64,000 nucleotides of DNA from Hymenobacter sp. 5317J-9 (GTDB lineage Bacteria; Bacteroidota; Bacteroidia; Cytophagales; Hymenobacteraceae): the NCBI RefSeq assembly GCF_022921075.1, contig NZ_CP095050.1, positions 3,038,001 through 3,102,000 on the forward strand, read 5' to 3'. The notes under the pieces were generated by a model. It did no database searches and was not told where the DNA came from. It was given only the letters and a program-made list of their open reading frames with translations. The number at the start of each line of letters is the position of its first letter. The stretch's first letter is position 1. The translations under genes were made by a program, and so were the position numbers. Positions 18,239-27,280 of this stretch are shown piece by piece.

Positions 18239-21067
18239 TTAGTGCTGCACCACCAGTCGGATGGTCTGGCTGAGCTGCGGCGTGGTGAGGCGCACGAGAT
18301 ACACGCCCTCGGCCAGCCCTTGCACGGGCAGGCTCACGCTGTGCGGGCCGGCGGCTTGCGGCGCGGCCGTGCTCACGGTGCGCACGGTGGCGCCCAGCAG
18401 GTTTTGCACAGTCATCGTGACGGCGGCCGGCGTGGGCAGCTCGTACTGCAGCAGCGCGGTGCTGGCGGTGGGGTTGGGCGAAGCCGTGAGGCGTAGCACC
18501 GCGGCGGCCGCCTGCGTGCGCGTGGGCAGCAACGTGGCCTTTTTGATGCGGCGCGAGGTGTACACGGCGTAGGCGCCGGGCTGCAGCGTAATCAGGGCGT
18601 TGGGATTCGTGACGGTGATGCTGTCGCCGCTGAGGTAGTTATACCACTTACCGGTGGTCTGGAAGGCCGGGTCGATGGTGGTGGCGGTCACGTCGAAGTT
18701 GCCGATGATGGTCACCTTCGTGTTGGCGTCGCTCAGGTGAATGGACTTGGCCGCGCCGGCCAGCGACTGCGTGTAGGTGGTGGGGTTTTCAAACACCGGC
18801 TCCTTTTTCTTGAGCGCGATGAGGGCCCGGTACACCTCGTAGAGCTGGCGGCGGTTCGCGTTCTGGTAGTAGTTCCACAGGATGGGCTTGTTGCCCACGC
18901 GGCCGTTCTGGTCGATGCTGATGTCGTAGCCCAGCTCGCCAAACTGCCAAATCATCTTCGGGCCGGGCACGGTGAGGAAGAAGGCCGCGGCGGCTTCGGT
19001 GCGGGCCAGGGCGGTGTTCAGGTCGCGCACGTTGTGGGCGGGGTTGGCCTGGTTGCCATAGGTAATGTTCTTGAACATGAGCCGCTCTTCGTCGTGGCTT
19101 TCCATGTACGTCACCAGGTTCGGGCTGGCAAAGTTGCGGGTGCCGTAGTACCCGCCGCTGAAGTTCGAGGTGCTGACGTAACCCATCGTGGCTTCGTTGT
19201 AGTTGTAGTTCATGTTGCCCCACAGCATCATGCCGTAGTCGGCCAGAACCCGCTCTTCGGAGTTGTCGGCGAAGTGCTCCAGAATGCAGTACACGTTGCT
19301 GTCCACGACCTTCATGGCGTCGTAGTAGTCCTTCCAGATGTTGATGCGCGACTGGTCGTAAGCGCCCCAGGCCCCCACGTTGGTGGGGTTGTTCACCTGC
19401 GTGAAGCCCTTGCTCAGGTCGAAACGGTAGCCGTCGACGCGGTATTCCTGCAGCCAGAACGCCATCACCTGCTTCGAGAAGTACTTGGTAAACGCGCTTT
19501 CGTGGTTGAAGTCGTAGCCCACGTTGAAGGGGTGCGTGGGGTCCTGGTTGAACCACGGACTGTTGGCGGCGGGCTTGCCGGTGGCGTTGTCGAAATACAT
19601 CTGCACCATCGGCGACTGGCCGAAGGAGTGGTTGAGCACCATGTCGAGCACCACGGCCATGCCGCGGCGGTGGCACTCGTCGATGAGGCGCTTCAGGTCA
19701 TTTTTGGTGCCGTAGTACTTATCGGGCGCGAAGTAGAACGACGGGTTGTAGCCCCAGCTCTCGTTGCCCTCAAACTCATTGATGGGCATCAGCTCGATGG
19801 CGTTCACGCCCAGGCGGCTCAGGTAATTGAGCGTGTCGCGCAGGGTCTGGTAGTCGTGGCGGGCCACAAAATCGCGCAGGTGCAATTCATAAATCACCAA
19901 ATCGGCGCGGCTGGGGCGCTGGTAATTGGTCGTCGTCCAAACGTACGGCGCCTGGTTGGTTTGCAGCACCGACACGTTCCCGGTGGTCGCGCCCGTGGGG
20001 TAGGGCTTCAGGTTGGGGTAGGTCACGCTTGGGATGAACCGGTCGTCGTTCGGGTTCAGGATTTTCTCGCAGTACGGGTCGGCCACGCGCAGTTCGCCAT
20101 CTACCAAATACTGGTAGGCGTACTCCACGCCCGGCGTCAGGCCGTTGATTTGCACCCACCAGCGGTTGCCATCTGGCGTGCGGTTCATGAAGGCCGAGTT
20201 GGGCGTCTGCCAGTTGTTGAACTCGCCGATGGCGTACACAAACTGCTTGTTCGGCGCCGTCAGGTTCAGAATCACCGACGTGCCGCCGTTGAGGTAGGTA
20301 ATGCCGTCCTTGGCACCGGCGGGCAGGGCCGCCGTCACCACCGTGGGGCGCACCACAAACACCAGCGAATCGACGGCCTGCGACGTGCCGCTCACCGCCG
20401 TAAAACGCACCACGCTGCGGCCCGTCTGAGAAATGGTAATGTTAGACGTCAGCGTGGTGGCGTTGGTTTGCTGAGCCACTTGGGTGCCGTTGAGGGTAAA
20501 AGCCAGGTTTGCCGAGGCCGAGGCGGCGCCGGTCACACTCACCTGCGTGTTCTGGTTCACAAACAGTGGGTTGCCGTTGGTACCCGGCGCGGGGCTGGTG
20601 ATGCGGGCCGTGAGCGCCGCTTGGGCGGCATCCACAAAAATGTCGCCGCCGCCCGCCGCCCGGCCCACCACGGTGCCGTCGGCATTTTTGAAAATCATGC
20701 CCAGGCGCAGCAGGGTTTCGCCGGCCGGAATGGGGTAATAGGTGCGCGGCGTGAAGGTGATGCGGTAAATGTTGGGGTTGCTGGCGTCGCGCGTCATCAG
20801 CGCGGTGGGGTCGGCCTGGTTGAAGGTGGTGCTGTGCACGTTGCGCCAGTTGGTGTTGCTGGTGCTCAGGTTGGTCACGGTGCCGGTCCAGATGTAGACG
20901 TTGCCGGTGAAGTTGGCCAGCGCGCCGTTGCCCTGGGTAGCGTCGAAGGTGATGGTCACGGGCGTGGTGTCGGTGAAAAACACCGGCGACGTGGTGACCA
21001 CCTGCGCCTGAGCCGTCCAGGCCAACAGGCTGCACAGCAGCATGGTAATGCGGGTAAATGTTTGCAT
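18239..21067 (-). CDS. Secreted GH13 alpha-amylase-family enzyme with type IX sorting domain
   Basis: 942 residues. Signal peptide 1-22 (MQTFTRITMLLCSLLAWTAQAQ). Two beta-sandwich regions follow (about 25-270), then a CBM48-type E-set (about 290-420; FVYAIGEFNNWQTPN). The GH13 barrel (about 430-780) has nucleophile D550 in VDGYRFDLSKGF, acid/base E597 in CILEHFADN and D659 in YMESHDEERLM. The C-terminal domain of about 75 residues (TASPNPTASTALLQYEL to the end) is a Por-secretion sorting signal, so the enzyme is exported by the type IX system. It probably cuts surface alpha-glucan for SusCDE. An 87-residue upstream extension in frame is rejected: no signal peptide, and it covers the operator. 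Confidence 0.92.
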   Translation of the reverse strand: MQTFTRITMLLCSLLAWTAQAQVVTTSPVFFTDTTPVTITFDATQGNGALANFTGNVYIWTGTVTNLSTSNTNWRNVHSTTFNQADPTALMTRDASNPNIYRITFTPRTYYPIPAGETLLRLGMIFKNADGTVVGRAAGGGDIFVDAAQAALTARITSPAPGTNGNPLFVNQNTQVSVTGAASASANLAFTLNGTQVAQQTNATTLTSNITISQTGRSVVRFTAVSGTSQAVDSLVFVVRPTVVTAALPAGAKDGITYLNGGTSVILNLTAPNKQFVYAIGEFNNWQTPNSAFMNRTPDGNRWWVQINGLTPGVEYAYQYLVDGELRVADPYCEKILNPNDDRFIPSVTYPNLKPYPTGATTGNVSVLQTNQAPYVWTTTNYQRPSRADLVIYELHLRDFVARHDYQTLRDTLNYLSRLGVNAIELMPINEFEGNESWGYNPSFYFAPDKYYGTKNDLKRLIDECHRRGMAVVLDMVLNHSFGQSPMVQMYFDNATGKPAANSPWFNQDPTHPFNVGYDFNHESAFTKYFSKQVMAFWLQEYRVDGYRFDLSKGFTQVNNPTNVGAWGAYDQSRINIWKDYYDAMKVVDSNVYCILEHFADNSEERVLADYGMMLWGNMNYNYNEATMGYVSTSNFSGGYYGTRNFASPNLVTYMESHDEERLMFKNITYGNQANPAHNVRDLNTALARTEAAAAFFLTVPGPKMIWQFGELGYDISIDQNGRVGNKPILWNYYQNANRRQLYEVYRALIALKKKEPVFENPTTYTQSLAGAAKSIHLSDANTKVTIIGNFDVTATTIDPAFQTTGKWYNYLSGDSITVTNPNALITLQPGAYAVYTSRRIKKATLLPTRTQAAAAVLRLTASPNPTASTALLQYELPTPAAVTMTVQNLLGATVRTVSTAAPQAAGPHSVSLPVQGLAEGVYLVRLTTPQLSQTIRLVVQH

Positions 21068-21124
21068 TGGGGAATTTTTGGTGGGATGGATGAAGGAACA
21101 ACAAGGCCCCGCGTAAGGCCGTGT

Positions 21125-21136
21125 GCAAACGATAGC
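21125..21136. promoter_or_regulatory. Second LacI-type operator-like site, at the amylase promoter
   Basis: GCAAACGATAGC matches the susC-side palindrome GCAAACGTTTGC at 10 of 12 positions. On the minus strand it lies just downstream of TATCTTGC (a weak -7 box, 21137-21144), overlapping the expected start of amylase transcription. Confidence 0.5.
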
Positions 21137-21177
21137 GCAAGATACAGCTTCTGGCCTCTTCGTGGTGCAAAACCGCC

Positions 21178-21185
21178 TACCTTTG
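21178..21185 (+). promoter_or_regulatory. Promoter -7 box for the DUF2279 gene
   Basis: TACCTTTG, an exact TAnnTTTG match 19 nt upstream of the ATG at 21204. Confidence 0.6.
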
Positions 21186-21203
21186 CGGCTGATTCTTGCC
21201 CGC

Positions 21204-22187
21204 ATGACGTTTATTGCCTGCCCATTTGTTCCCGTACGACGTTGGCTGTTGGTGGGGCTGTGGGCCGTGGGCGGACAGGCCCTGGCGCCCGCCGCCGCCG
21301 CGCAGAATCCCGCCCGCGCCGATAGCACCGTGCTACTCGCACCGCAAACAGCTGCATCGGCGTCACCCGATTCGTTGGCGATGCGCCGGCGCCGCCTGCG
21401 CCTGCTAGTAGGCGGCTCGGCCGTGGGCTACGGCGTCATCTACACGGGCCTCACCACGGCCTGGTACACCGGCGAGCGGGTGCCGCTGCACTGGTTCAAC
21501 GACCTGCCCGAGTGGCAGCAGCTCGATAAGTGCGGGCACTTTTGGGGCGCCTTTCAGGAAAGCCGCGGCGCCGTCGACATGCTGCGCTGGGCCGGCCTGA
21601 GCGAGAGAAAAGCCATTTGGTACGGCTCCTTTGTGGGGTTTGCCATCCAGAGCCCGCTGGAAATTCTGGACGGGCGCGACCCGGAGTACGGCGCGTCGGC
21701 CACCGATTTGGCCGCTAATTTCCTGGGCTCGGCGGGCCTGCTGGCCCAGCAGCTGGCCTGGCACGACATCCGCATCATGCCCAAATGGTCGTTTCACCTC
21801 ACCGGCTACGCCCAGCGCCGCCCCAACGTGCTGGGCAGCAACGTGCCCGAGCGTTGGCTCAAAGACTACAACGGCCAGACGTATTGGCTCTGCACCGACG
21901 TAGGCGCTTTTTTGAAGCCCGGCAACCGCTGGCCGCGCTGGCTGCAGCCCGCCCTGGGCTACGGCGGCGAAGACATGGTGTATAACGACGACGCCACCAA
22001 CGCCGCCGCCGGCCTGCGCCCCTACCGCCAGTTTTACTTGTCGCTCGACGTGGACCTGCGGCGCATCCCCACCCGAAGCGTGGTGCTCAAGCGGGTGTTT
22101 TACGCCCTGAGCATTTTCCACCTGCCGGCCCCGGCCCTGGAATACAACCCACGCAACGGTTTCGGCTTTCACGCGCTCTACTTATAG
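21204..22187 (+). CDS. DUF2279-family membrane-associated protein (YfiM-like)
   Basis: 327 residues, with N-terminal signal or anchor (RRWLLVGLWAVGGQAL) and two further hydrophobic stretches. The conserved core is WQQLDKCGHFWGAFQESRG, then GFAIQSPLEILDGRDPEYGAS and DLAANFLGS, as in DUF2279 proteins, whose function is not established. The start follows a good -7 box; a longer frame from 21123 would begin upstream of that promoter and is rejected. It is divergent from the amylase. Confidence 0.8.
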   Translation: MTFIACPFVPVRRWLLVGLWAVGGQALAPAAAAQNPARADSTVLLAPQTAASASPDSLAMRRRRLRLLVGGSAVGYGVIYTGLTTAWYTGERVPLHWFNDLPEWQQLDKCGHFWGAFQESRGAVDMLRWAGLSERKAIWYGSFVGFAIQSPLEILDGRDPEYGASATDLAANFLGSAGLLAQQLAWHDIRIMPKWSFHLTGYAQRRPNVLGSNVPERWLKDYNGQTYWLCTDVGAFLKPGNRWPRWLQPALGYGGEDMVYNDDATNAAAGLRPYRQFYLSLDVDLRRIPTRSVVLKRVFYALSIFHLPAPALEYNPRNGFGFHALYL

Positions 22188-22239
22188 GCCCGAGCCGGCT
22201 AAAATCCGTTAGTAAAACCCGAGCGGCCCCCGTTGCCCG

Positions 22240-22247
22240 TACTTTTG
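22240..22247 (+). promoter_or_regulatory. Promoter -7 box for the DUF2027-Smr gene
   Basis: TACTTTTG matches TAnnTTTG; the expected start near 22254 gives a leader of about 68 nt. Confidence 0.55.
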
Positions 22248-22321
22248 ACGAACTCACCTGCCCCGGGCGGCCGTTCTTCACACCGAAAAGCTGACCTCGG
22301 AGCGGGCAAATTAGAACTGTT

Positions 22322-23551
22322 ATGAACGTAGGAGATAGAGTCCGGCTGCTGACCGGCACCGAAGAAGGAATCGTTACCCGCCTGCTCGACAGCGAGCTGG
22401 TGGAAGTGGCCATCGACAACGATTTTACCATTCCCGTGCTGCGGCGCGAAGTGGTGGTGGTGGCCCAGGAAGAAGGCAAGAATTTCGACCGCGCCGCCCC
22501 CGACCTGGGCCCCGGCCAAGTGCCCGGCCGCAACGCCAACGCCAGCAAAAAAGACAAAAGCAAGCGCCCCGGCCAGCCCGCGGCCGCATCCCGGCCAGTC
22601 CAGCCTTCGCTGCAGGAAGCCCTGGCCGCGGCGGCTTCAAGCGGCGCCGGCATCGCCAAGCCAGCCGGCATTGTGTCCGGCGCGACCGGCGCCAAGCAGC
22701 CAGCGGCCGCCAAAGGCTTATTTCTGGCCCTGGTGCACCAGTCGCCCGAGCTGCTGGCCGTCACGCTCATCAACAACACCGAGGCCGACGTGCTGTACAC
22801 TTATGGCGAAGAAACCAGCGCCCGCCCCTACCGCGCCCTGGCCGCCGACAAACTGGGCCCCAAAGCCAGCAGCAAGCCCCTCTCCTTTCTGCATCTGAAG
22901 GATTTTGAAACCTGGCCGGCCGTGGTGTTTCAGCTGCTGCCCACCAGGCTCAACGGCGACGCTGCCTACGAGCTGCTCACCAAGCGCCAAGCCTTCAAAG
23001 CCAGCACTTTCTACAGCAGCCAGAAACCGGCGCCGGTAATTGGCAAGGAGGCCTACCTCTTCCAGCTCGACGAGAAAGCCGCCGCCTCCATCGCGCCCGA
23101 GCAGCTGGCTCAGGAGGCCCCGGCCCCGGCCCCGGCGCCCGCCCCCGCCACGCCGGCCGGCGTGGATGCCGCCGCGCTCAAAGCCCAGCTCAGTGGCGAT
23201 GCACCGGCCAAGCCGGCAGCCGTGGTAGCGGCCGCTGCGCCCGCGCCTGCCGCGCCGGTCGTAGCCCCGCCCCATGAGTTCGACCTGCACCTCGAAGCCT
23301 TGCGACCCGACAACAAGGAAGAGCTGAGCAACACCGCCATTCTGCGCCTGCAGCTCGATGCGTTTGAAGACGCGCTGAGCCGCGCGCTGGCCACCAACAT
23401 GCACGAAATCGTGTTCATCCACGGCATGGGCAACGGCGTGCTGCGCAAGGAAATCCACCGCCAGCTGAGCCGCAACAAGGACATCAAGTTCTTCGAAGAC
23501 GCTCGCAAAGAGAAATTCGGCTTCGGTGCCACGCTGGTGCGCTTGAAGTAG
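22322..23551 (+). CDS. DUF2027 and Smr-domain protein
   Basis: 409 residues. The N-terminal KOW/DUF2027-type module (MNVGDRVRLLTGTEEGIVTRL) is followed by a basic Ala/Lys linker (about 60-110), a central beta-rich DUF2027 domain (about 135-250), a Pro/Ala low-complexity linker (about 260-315), and a C-terminal Smr domain (about 320-409). The Smr domain has the DLHLE motif and IVFIHGMGNGVLRKEI; Smr domains have nuclease activity in MutS2-related proteins. A nucleic-acid role is inferred, not shown. It stands alone, followed by inverted repeat copy 3. Confidence 0.85.
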   Translation: MNVGDRVRLLTGTEEGIVTRLLDSELVEVAIDNDFTIPVLRREVVVVAQEEGKNFDRAAPDLGPGQVPGRNANASKKDKSKRPGQPAAASRPVQPSLQEALAAAASSGAGIAKPAGIVSGATGAKQPAAAKGLFLALVHQSPELLAVTLINNTEADVLYTYGEETSARPYRALAADKLGPKASSKPLSFLHLKDFETWPAVVFQLLPTRLNGDAAYELLTKRQAFKASTFYSSQKPAPVIGKEAYLFQLDEKAAASIAPEQLAQEAPAPAPAPAPATPAGVDAAALKAQLSGDAPAKPAAVVAAAAPAPAAPVVAPPHEFDLHLEALRPDNKEELSNTAILRLQLDAFEDALSRALATNMHEIVFIHGMGNGVLRKEIHRQLSRNKDIKFFEDARKEKFGFGATLVRLK

Positions 23552-23577
23552 CACTTCGGGCTTCTCGCCGGACAATA

Positions 23578-23675
23578 AGAACGTCATGCAGAGCGCCAGC
23601 GAAGCATCTCGCGCGCAAGAGTAGATAATTACTTCTGCACGCAAGATGCTTCGCTGGCGCTCTGCATGACGTTCT
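23578..23675. repeat. Dispersed inverted repeat, family A, copy 3
   Basis: Complementary arms start AGAACGTCATGCAGAGCGCC and end with its reverse complement at 23675. This copy has a compensated extra C/G in both arms (GCGCCAGCG with CGCTGGCGC), which shows that the stem is maintained. Confidence 0.93.
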
Positions 23676-23701
23676 AATTTCTTTCAAATCCCTTTCCTAC
23701 C

Positions 23702-24622
23702 ATGTACGACCTCATTGGCGATATCCACGGCCACGCGGCCGAGCTGCATCGGCTGCTGAAAAAACTGGAATACGCTCCCGATGCGCAGGGCATTTATCGG
23801 CATGCGGCGGGACGCCAGGTCATTTTTTTGGGCGATTTCATTGACCGCGGGCCGGCCATCCGGGAGACCCTGCAGGTGGTGCGCGGCATGGTGGACGGCG
23901 GCGCGGCCCTGGCTGTGATGGGCAACCACGAATACAACGCCCTCGCGTTTTGGGAATTTGACCCCGGCGGAGGGCACCTGCGGCCCCACTGGCCCAACCA
24001 CATTCTGCAGCACATGGAAACCATCAAGGAGTTCAGCAGCAAGGAGCGGTTTGCGGAGTGGCGCGAGTTTCTGGCGTGGTTTCGCACGCTGCCGCTGTTT
24101 CTGGAACTGCCGGGCCTGCGCGTGGTGCACGCCTGCTGGGATGTCCGCTACATTGCCTACCTGCGCGAGCAGCTGCCCGACGCGCGGCTGACGGAAGACT
24201 TTCTGCTGCGGGCCAGCCGCGTGGGCTCCGACGAGTTTGCGGCCATCGAAGTGACTCTGAAAGGCCACGAGACGCTATTGCCCAACGGCCACCATTTCTT
24301 CGACAAAGACGGCCACCGCCGCACCCGCGTGCGCACCGCGTGGTGGCGCGACCCGGCCGCCTCCACCTACCGCAGCTACTTCCTCGAAGCCATTGAGGCG
24401 CTGGCCGACCAGCCCGTGGACGTGGCCGCCCTGCCTAACTCCAGCTACTATCAGGACGAAACGCCGGTGTTTTTCGGCCATTACTGGCTCAGCGGCGAGC
24501 CCCAGCTGCTCACGCCGCATTCGGTCTGCCTCGACTACAGCGTGGCTAAGGGCGGCGAGCTGGTGGCCTACCGCTGGCACGGCGAGCAGGTGCTGACGCC
24601 CACCGGCCTGGTGCGGGCCTGA
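23702..24622 (+). CDS. Metallophosphoesterase (PrpE/ApaH-like calcineurin-type phosphatase)
   Basis: 306 residues. The metal-binding blocks GDIHGH (6-11), GDFIDRGP and GNHEYN are in order, with VVHACWD and a late GHYW contributing further His. These belong to bis(5'-nucleosyl)-tetraphosphatase or Ser/Thr-phosphatase PPP-like proteins; the exact substrate (Ap4A or phosphoprotein) is not decided. The ATG at 23702 is 26 nt after the inverted repeat. Monocistronic. Confidence 0.85.
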   Translation: MYDLIGDIHGHAAELHRLLKKLEYAPDAQGIYRHAAGRQVIFLGDFIDRGPAIRETLQVVRGMVDGGAALAVMGNHEYNALAFWEFDPGGGHLRPHWPNHILQHMETIKEFSSKERFAEWREFLAWFRTLPLFLELPGLRVVHACWDVRYIAYLREQLPDARLTEDFLLRASRVGSDEFAAIEVTLKGHETLLPNGHHFFDKDGHRRTRVRTAWWRDPAASTYRSYFLEAIEALADQPVDVAALPNSSYYQDETPVFFGHYWLSGEPQLLTPHSVCLDYSVAKGGELVAYRWHGEQVLTPTGLVRA

Positions 24623-24708
24623 AATCGGCCATTTGGCGGGGATAAAAGCAACGGAGCCCGGCTTGTGGCGTTCTTTTGTGCTTTCGTCAACAGCCCCTGC
24701 TCCGCAAC

Positions 24709-26565
24709 ATGCGTTTCCTTTACCTGCTGCTCCTTTCTCTGCCGGCCCTGGCCCAGCCCACGCTCCCCGTGCCGCGCAACCTGCAGGCCACCTTCGCCAA
24801 AGGCACCCGCGCCGAAAGCGGCCAGCCCGGCCCCAACTACTGGCAAAACACTGCCGACTACGACCTCAACACCACCTTCGACCCCACTATGCGCCGCGTA
24901 TCGGGCACCGTTGACATCAAATACCAAAACAACAGCCCCGATTCGCTGCGGCAGGTCTGGTTCAAGCTCTACCCCAACATCTACCAGAAAGGCGCACCTC
25001 GCAGTCGCATTTTCTCGGCGGCCGACGTGGGCGAGGGAATGAAAATCACCTCCCTCACCATCAACGGCGAGGTGTTCAACGTCGCGAAGCTGGCCATCGA
25101 CGCTACCAATATGGCCGTGCCGCTGCGCCGGGCCATTGGCGCGCGGCAAACGGCCACGGTGAAGGCGACTTATTCTTACGTGCTCAACAAGGGCTCGCAC
25201 CAGCGCACCGGCGAGGTGGAGCCGGGCGCCGACTTTGTGGCCTATTTCTTCCCGCGCATCGCCGTGTACGACGACATCGACGGCTGGAACCGCGTGCCCT
25301 ACACCGGCGACCAGGAGTTTTACAACGACTTCTGCAATTTCAAAGCCGCCATCACGGTGCCCAAGAACTTCGTGGTGTGGGCCACCGGCGACCTGAAAAA
25401 CGCCGACCAGGTACTCACCAAAAAGTACGCCCAGCGCCTGCGCGATGCGGAGCAGAAAGACGCCGTGGCCTTCGTTATCTCGGCCGAAGATGCCCAGCGC
25501 CGCGACATCACCGCCCAGAACCCGCAGAACACCTGGCGCTTCGAGGCCCGCAACGTGACGGACTTCGTGTTTGCTACCGCCGACCATTACGTGTGGCGCT
25601 CTACCAGCTTGGTGGTGGACCCCGCTACCAAGCGTCGCACCCGCGTTGATGCCGTGTATAACCCCAAGCACAAGGACTACGAGGAGGTCATCGACTTCAG
25701 TCGCAAAACGGTGGAGGCCATGAGCTACACCTTCCCGAAGTGGCCCTTCCCCTACGCGCACGAAACGGTGTTCGATGGTCTCGACCAGATGGAGTACCCC
25801 ATGATGGTGAACGACAACCCCACCGAAACCCGCGAGGACGCCATCACCCTCACCGACCACGAAATCTTCCACACGATGTTTCCCTTCTACATGGGCATCA
25901 ACGAAACGAAGTACGGCTGGATGGACGAGGGCTGGGCCACCATCGGCGAATGGCTGATTTCGAGCCTCATCGACCCCAAGCTCGACGACGACTACGGCGT
26001 GGCCCGCTACGCCAGCAGCGCCGCTACCGAAAATGACGCGCCGGTGGTCACGCTCAGCACCCAGCAGACCGGGATGCCGTTTTTCCTCAACTCCTACCCC
26101 AAGCCCGGCATGGGCTATTTGTACGTGAAGGACCTGCTCGGCGACGAGCTGTTTACGCAGGCCTTGCACACCTACATCCGCCAGTGGAACGGCAAGCACC
26201 CCATGCCCTACGACTTCTTCAACAGCATGAACGCCGGGGCGGGCCGCAACCTGAACTGGTTCTGGCAGCGCTGGTTTTTCGACGCCGGCTACCCCGACCT
26301 CGCCATCGCCGGCGTGACTAAAACCGCCACCGGCTACGATGTCCAGGTGCAAGCCAAAGGCAGCAAGCCTGTCCCCGTCGACCTCACCGTCACCTTCGCC
26401 GACAACACGACCCAAAAATTCCACCGCACCATCAGCGTCTGGGAAACGGGCGCCACGTCGGTCACCGTGCCCGTAGCCACCAAGCAACCCGTGACGCGCG
26501 TGACGCTGGGCAGCACGTTGGTGCCGGACAGCTACCCGAAGGATAATGTGTGGGAAGGGAAATAG
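24709..26565 (+). CDS. Secreted M1-family metallopeptidase
   Basis: 618 residues. A short signal peptide (MRFLYLLLLSLPALAQ) is followed by an aminopeptidase N-type beta-domain and the zinc site: H384-E-I-F-H388 and E407 in WMDEGWA, exactly the HExxH-x18-E spacing of M1 enzymes. The C-terminal part has a thermolysin-like helical region then a beta domain (about 540-618). I chose the ATG at 24709 for its signal peptide; an upstream in-frame start adds 11 residues without one. It probably trims peptides in the periplasm. No GAMEN motif is evident: the equivalent stretch reads FDGLDQMEYPMM, a divergent exopeptidase motif. Confidence 0.88.
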   Translation: MRFLYLLLLSLPALAQPTLPVPRNLQATFAKGTRAESGQPGPNYWQNTADYDLNTTFDPTMRRVSGTVDIKYQNNSPDSLRQVWFKLYPNIYQKGAPRSRIFSAADVGEGMKITSLTINGEVFNVAKLAIDATNMAVPLRRAIGARQTATVKATYSYVLNKGSHQRTGEVEPGADFVAYFFPRIAVYDDIDGWNRVPYTGDQEFYNDFCNFKAAITVPKNFVVWATGDLKNADQVLTKKYAQRLRDAEQKDAVAFVISAEDAQRRDITAQNPQNTWRFEARNVTDFVFATADHYVWRSTSLVVDPATKRRTRVDAVYNPKHKDYEEVIDFSRKTVEAMSYTFPKWPFPYAHETVFDGLDQMEYPMMVNDNPTETREDAITLTDHEIFHTMFPFYMGINETKYGWMDEGWATIGEWLISSLIDPKLDDDYGVARYASSAATENDAPVVTLSTQQTGMPFFLNSYPKPGMGYLYVKDLLGDELFTQALHTYIRQWNGKHPMPYDFFNSMNAGAGRNLNWFWQRWFFDAGYPDLAIAGVTKTATGYDVQVQAKGSKPVPVDLTVTFADNTTQKFHRTISVWETGATSVTVPVATKQPVTRVTLGSTLVPDSYPKDNVWEGK

Positions 26566-26582
26566 CCGAAATTTTAAAAATC

Positions 26583-27242
26583 ATGGAAATAACCACTAAC
26601 TCTGGACGAGCCGAAATTAATGGCTTACCAAACCACTGTCCTTTTTGCCATTATTTGATTCGACCCATTCCTCTCTATGGGTTGAATATTGGACAAAATC
26701 AACAACTGGATGTGTTCATGGCATGCCCTAATTCAATATGCAAAAAAGGGTTTATTGCATATTATAACTACAATTACATTAATAACGATTACAACTATTC
26801 GGGAGGTATGACTTCAGGAAACATTATCCGAAAAGAAATCCCTACTTCTGTTTCGGGTATTTCTACTCAATTTGGTGTAATCTATAATCAAGCGTTTGCA
26901 GCAGAGCAGCAATCCTTATTTGAAATCTGTGGCGTTGGTTATAGGAAAGCACTTGAGTTTCTTATAAAGGATTACGCAATCGAAAAAGAGCCATCTAAAC
27001 AAGAAACAATAGAGAAAAAAGCTCTTATGGCCTGCATTAATGAGTACGTGAATGATACTCGAATTAAGTTGGTAGCAACACGTGCAGTTTGGCTTGGCAA
27101 CGATGAGACACATTATGTCAGGAAATGGGAAGGCAAAAACCTAGACGACCTGAAAAGACTGATAGACTTGACAATGCACTGGATTGAAATGGAGAAATTG
27201 ACAGAAGGATTTGGAGTTGATATGCCAGAGAGCAAAAAATAA
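26583..27242 (+). CDS. DUF4145-like protein with N-terminal zinc ribbon
   Basis: 219 residues. Cysteines CPFCH (about 15-19) and CPNSICKK (about 48-55) form a likely zinc ribbon. The helical C-terminal part contains GVGYRKALEFLIKDYA, typical of DUF4145, a domain often found next to restriction or defence genes. Base composition is strikingly AT-rich compared with every neighbour, and codon use (AAT, TTA, AAA) differs, which suggests recent transfer. It lies 17 bp after the peptidase gene and 40 bp before rnpB. Function unknown. Confidence 0.75.
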   Translation: MEITTNSGRAEINGLPNHCPFCHYLIRPIPLYGLNIGQNQQLDVFMACPNSICKKGFIAYYNYNYINNDYNYSGGMTSGNIIRKEIPTSVSGISTQFGVIYNQAFAAEQQSLFEICGVGYRKALEFLIKDYAIEKEPSKQETIEKKALMACINEYVNDTRIKLVATRAVWLGNDETHYVRKWEGKNLDDLKRLIDLTMHWIEMEKLTEGFGVDMPESKK

Positions 27243-27266
27243 TAGAACCTTTCCGTTTCAACAGCT

Positions 27267-27274
27267 TAAATTTG
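27267..27274 (+). promoter_or_regulatory. Promoter -7 box of rnpB
   Basis: TAAATTTG matches TAnnTTTG and ends 7 nt before the first base of the P1 helix of RNase P RNA. It gives an internal ruler for start spacing in this genome. Confidence 0.75.
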
Positions 27275-27280
27275 CCCGCA

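Noticed and set aside
18737..21325. 862-codon open frame on the plus strand, antisense to the amylase gene
   Set aside because: It lies wholly over a gene with intact GH13 motifs, has no domain and shows the His/Val/Gly-rich composition expected of antisense frames in GC-rich DNA.
21068..21328. 87-residue N-terminal extension of the amylase
   Set aside because: It would cover the operator and promoter, and the signal peptide begins at 21067.
24568..26487. 639-codon minus-strand frame over the M1 peptidase
   Set aside because: Antisense shadow with no motif; the plus strand has a signal peptide and a full zinc site.
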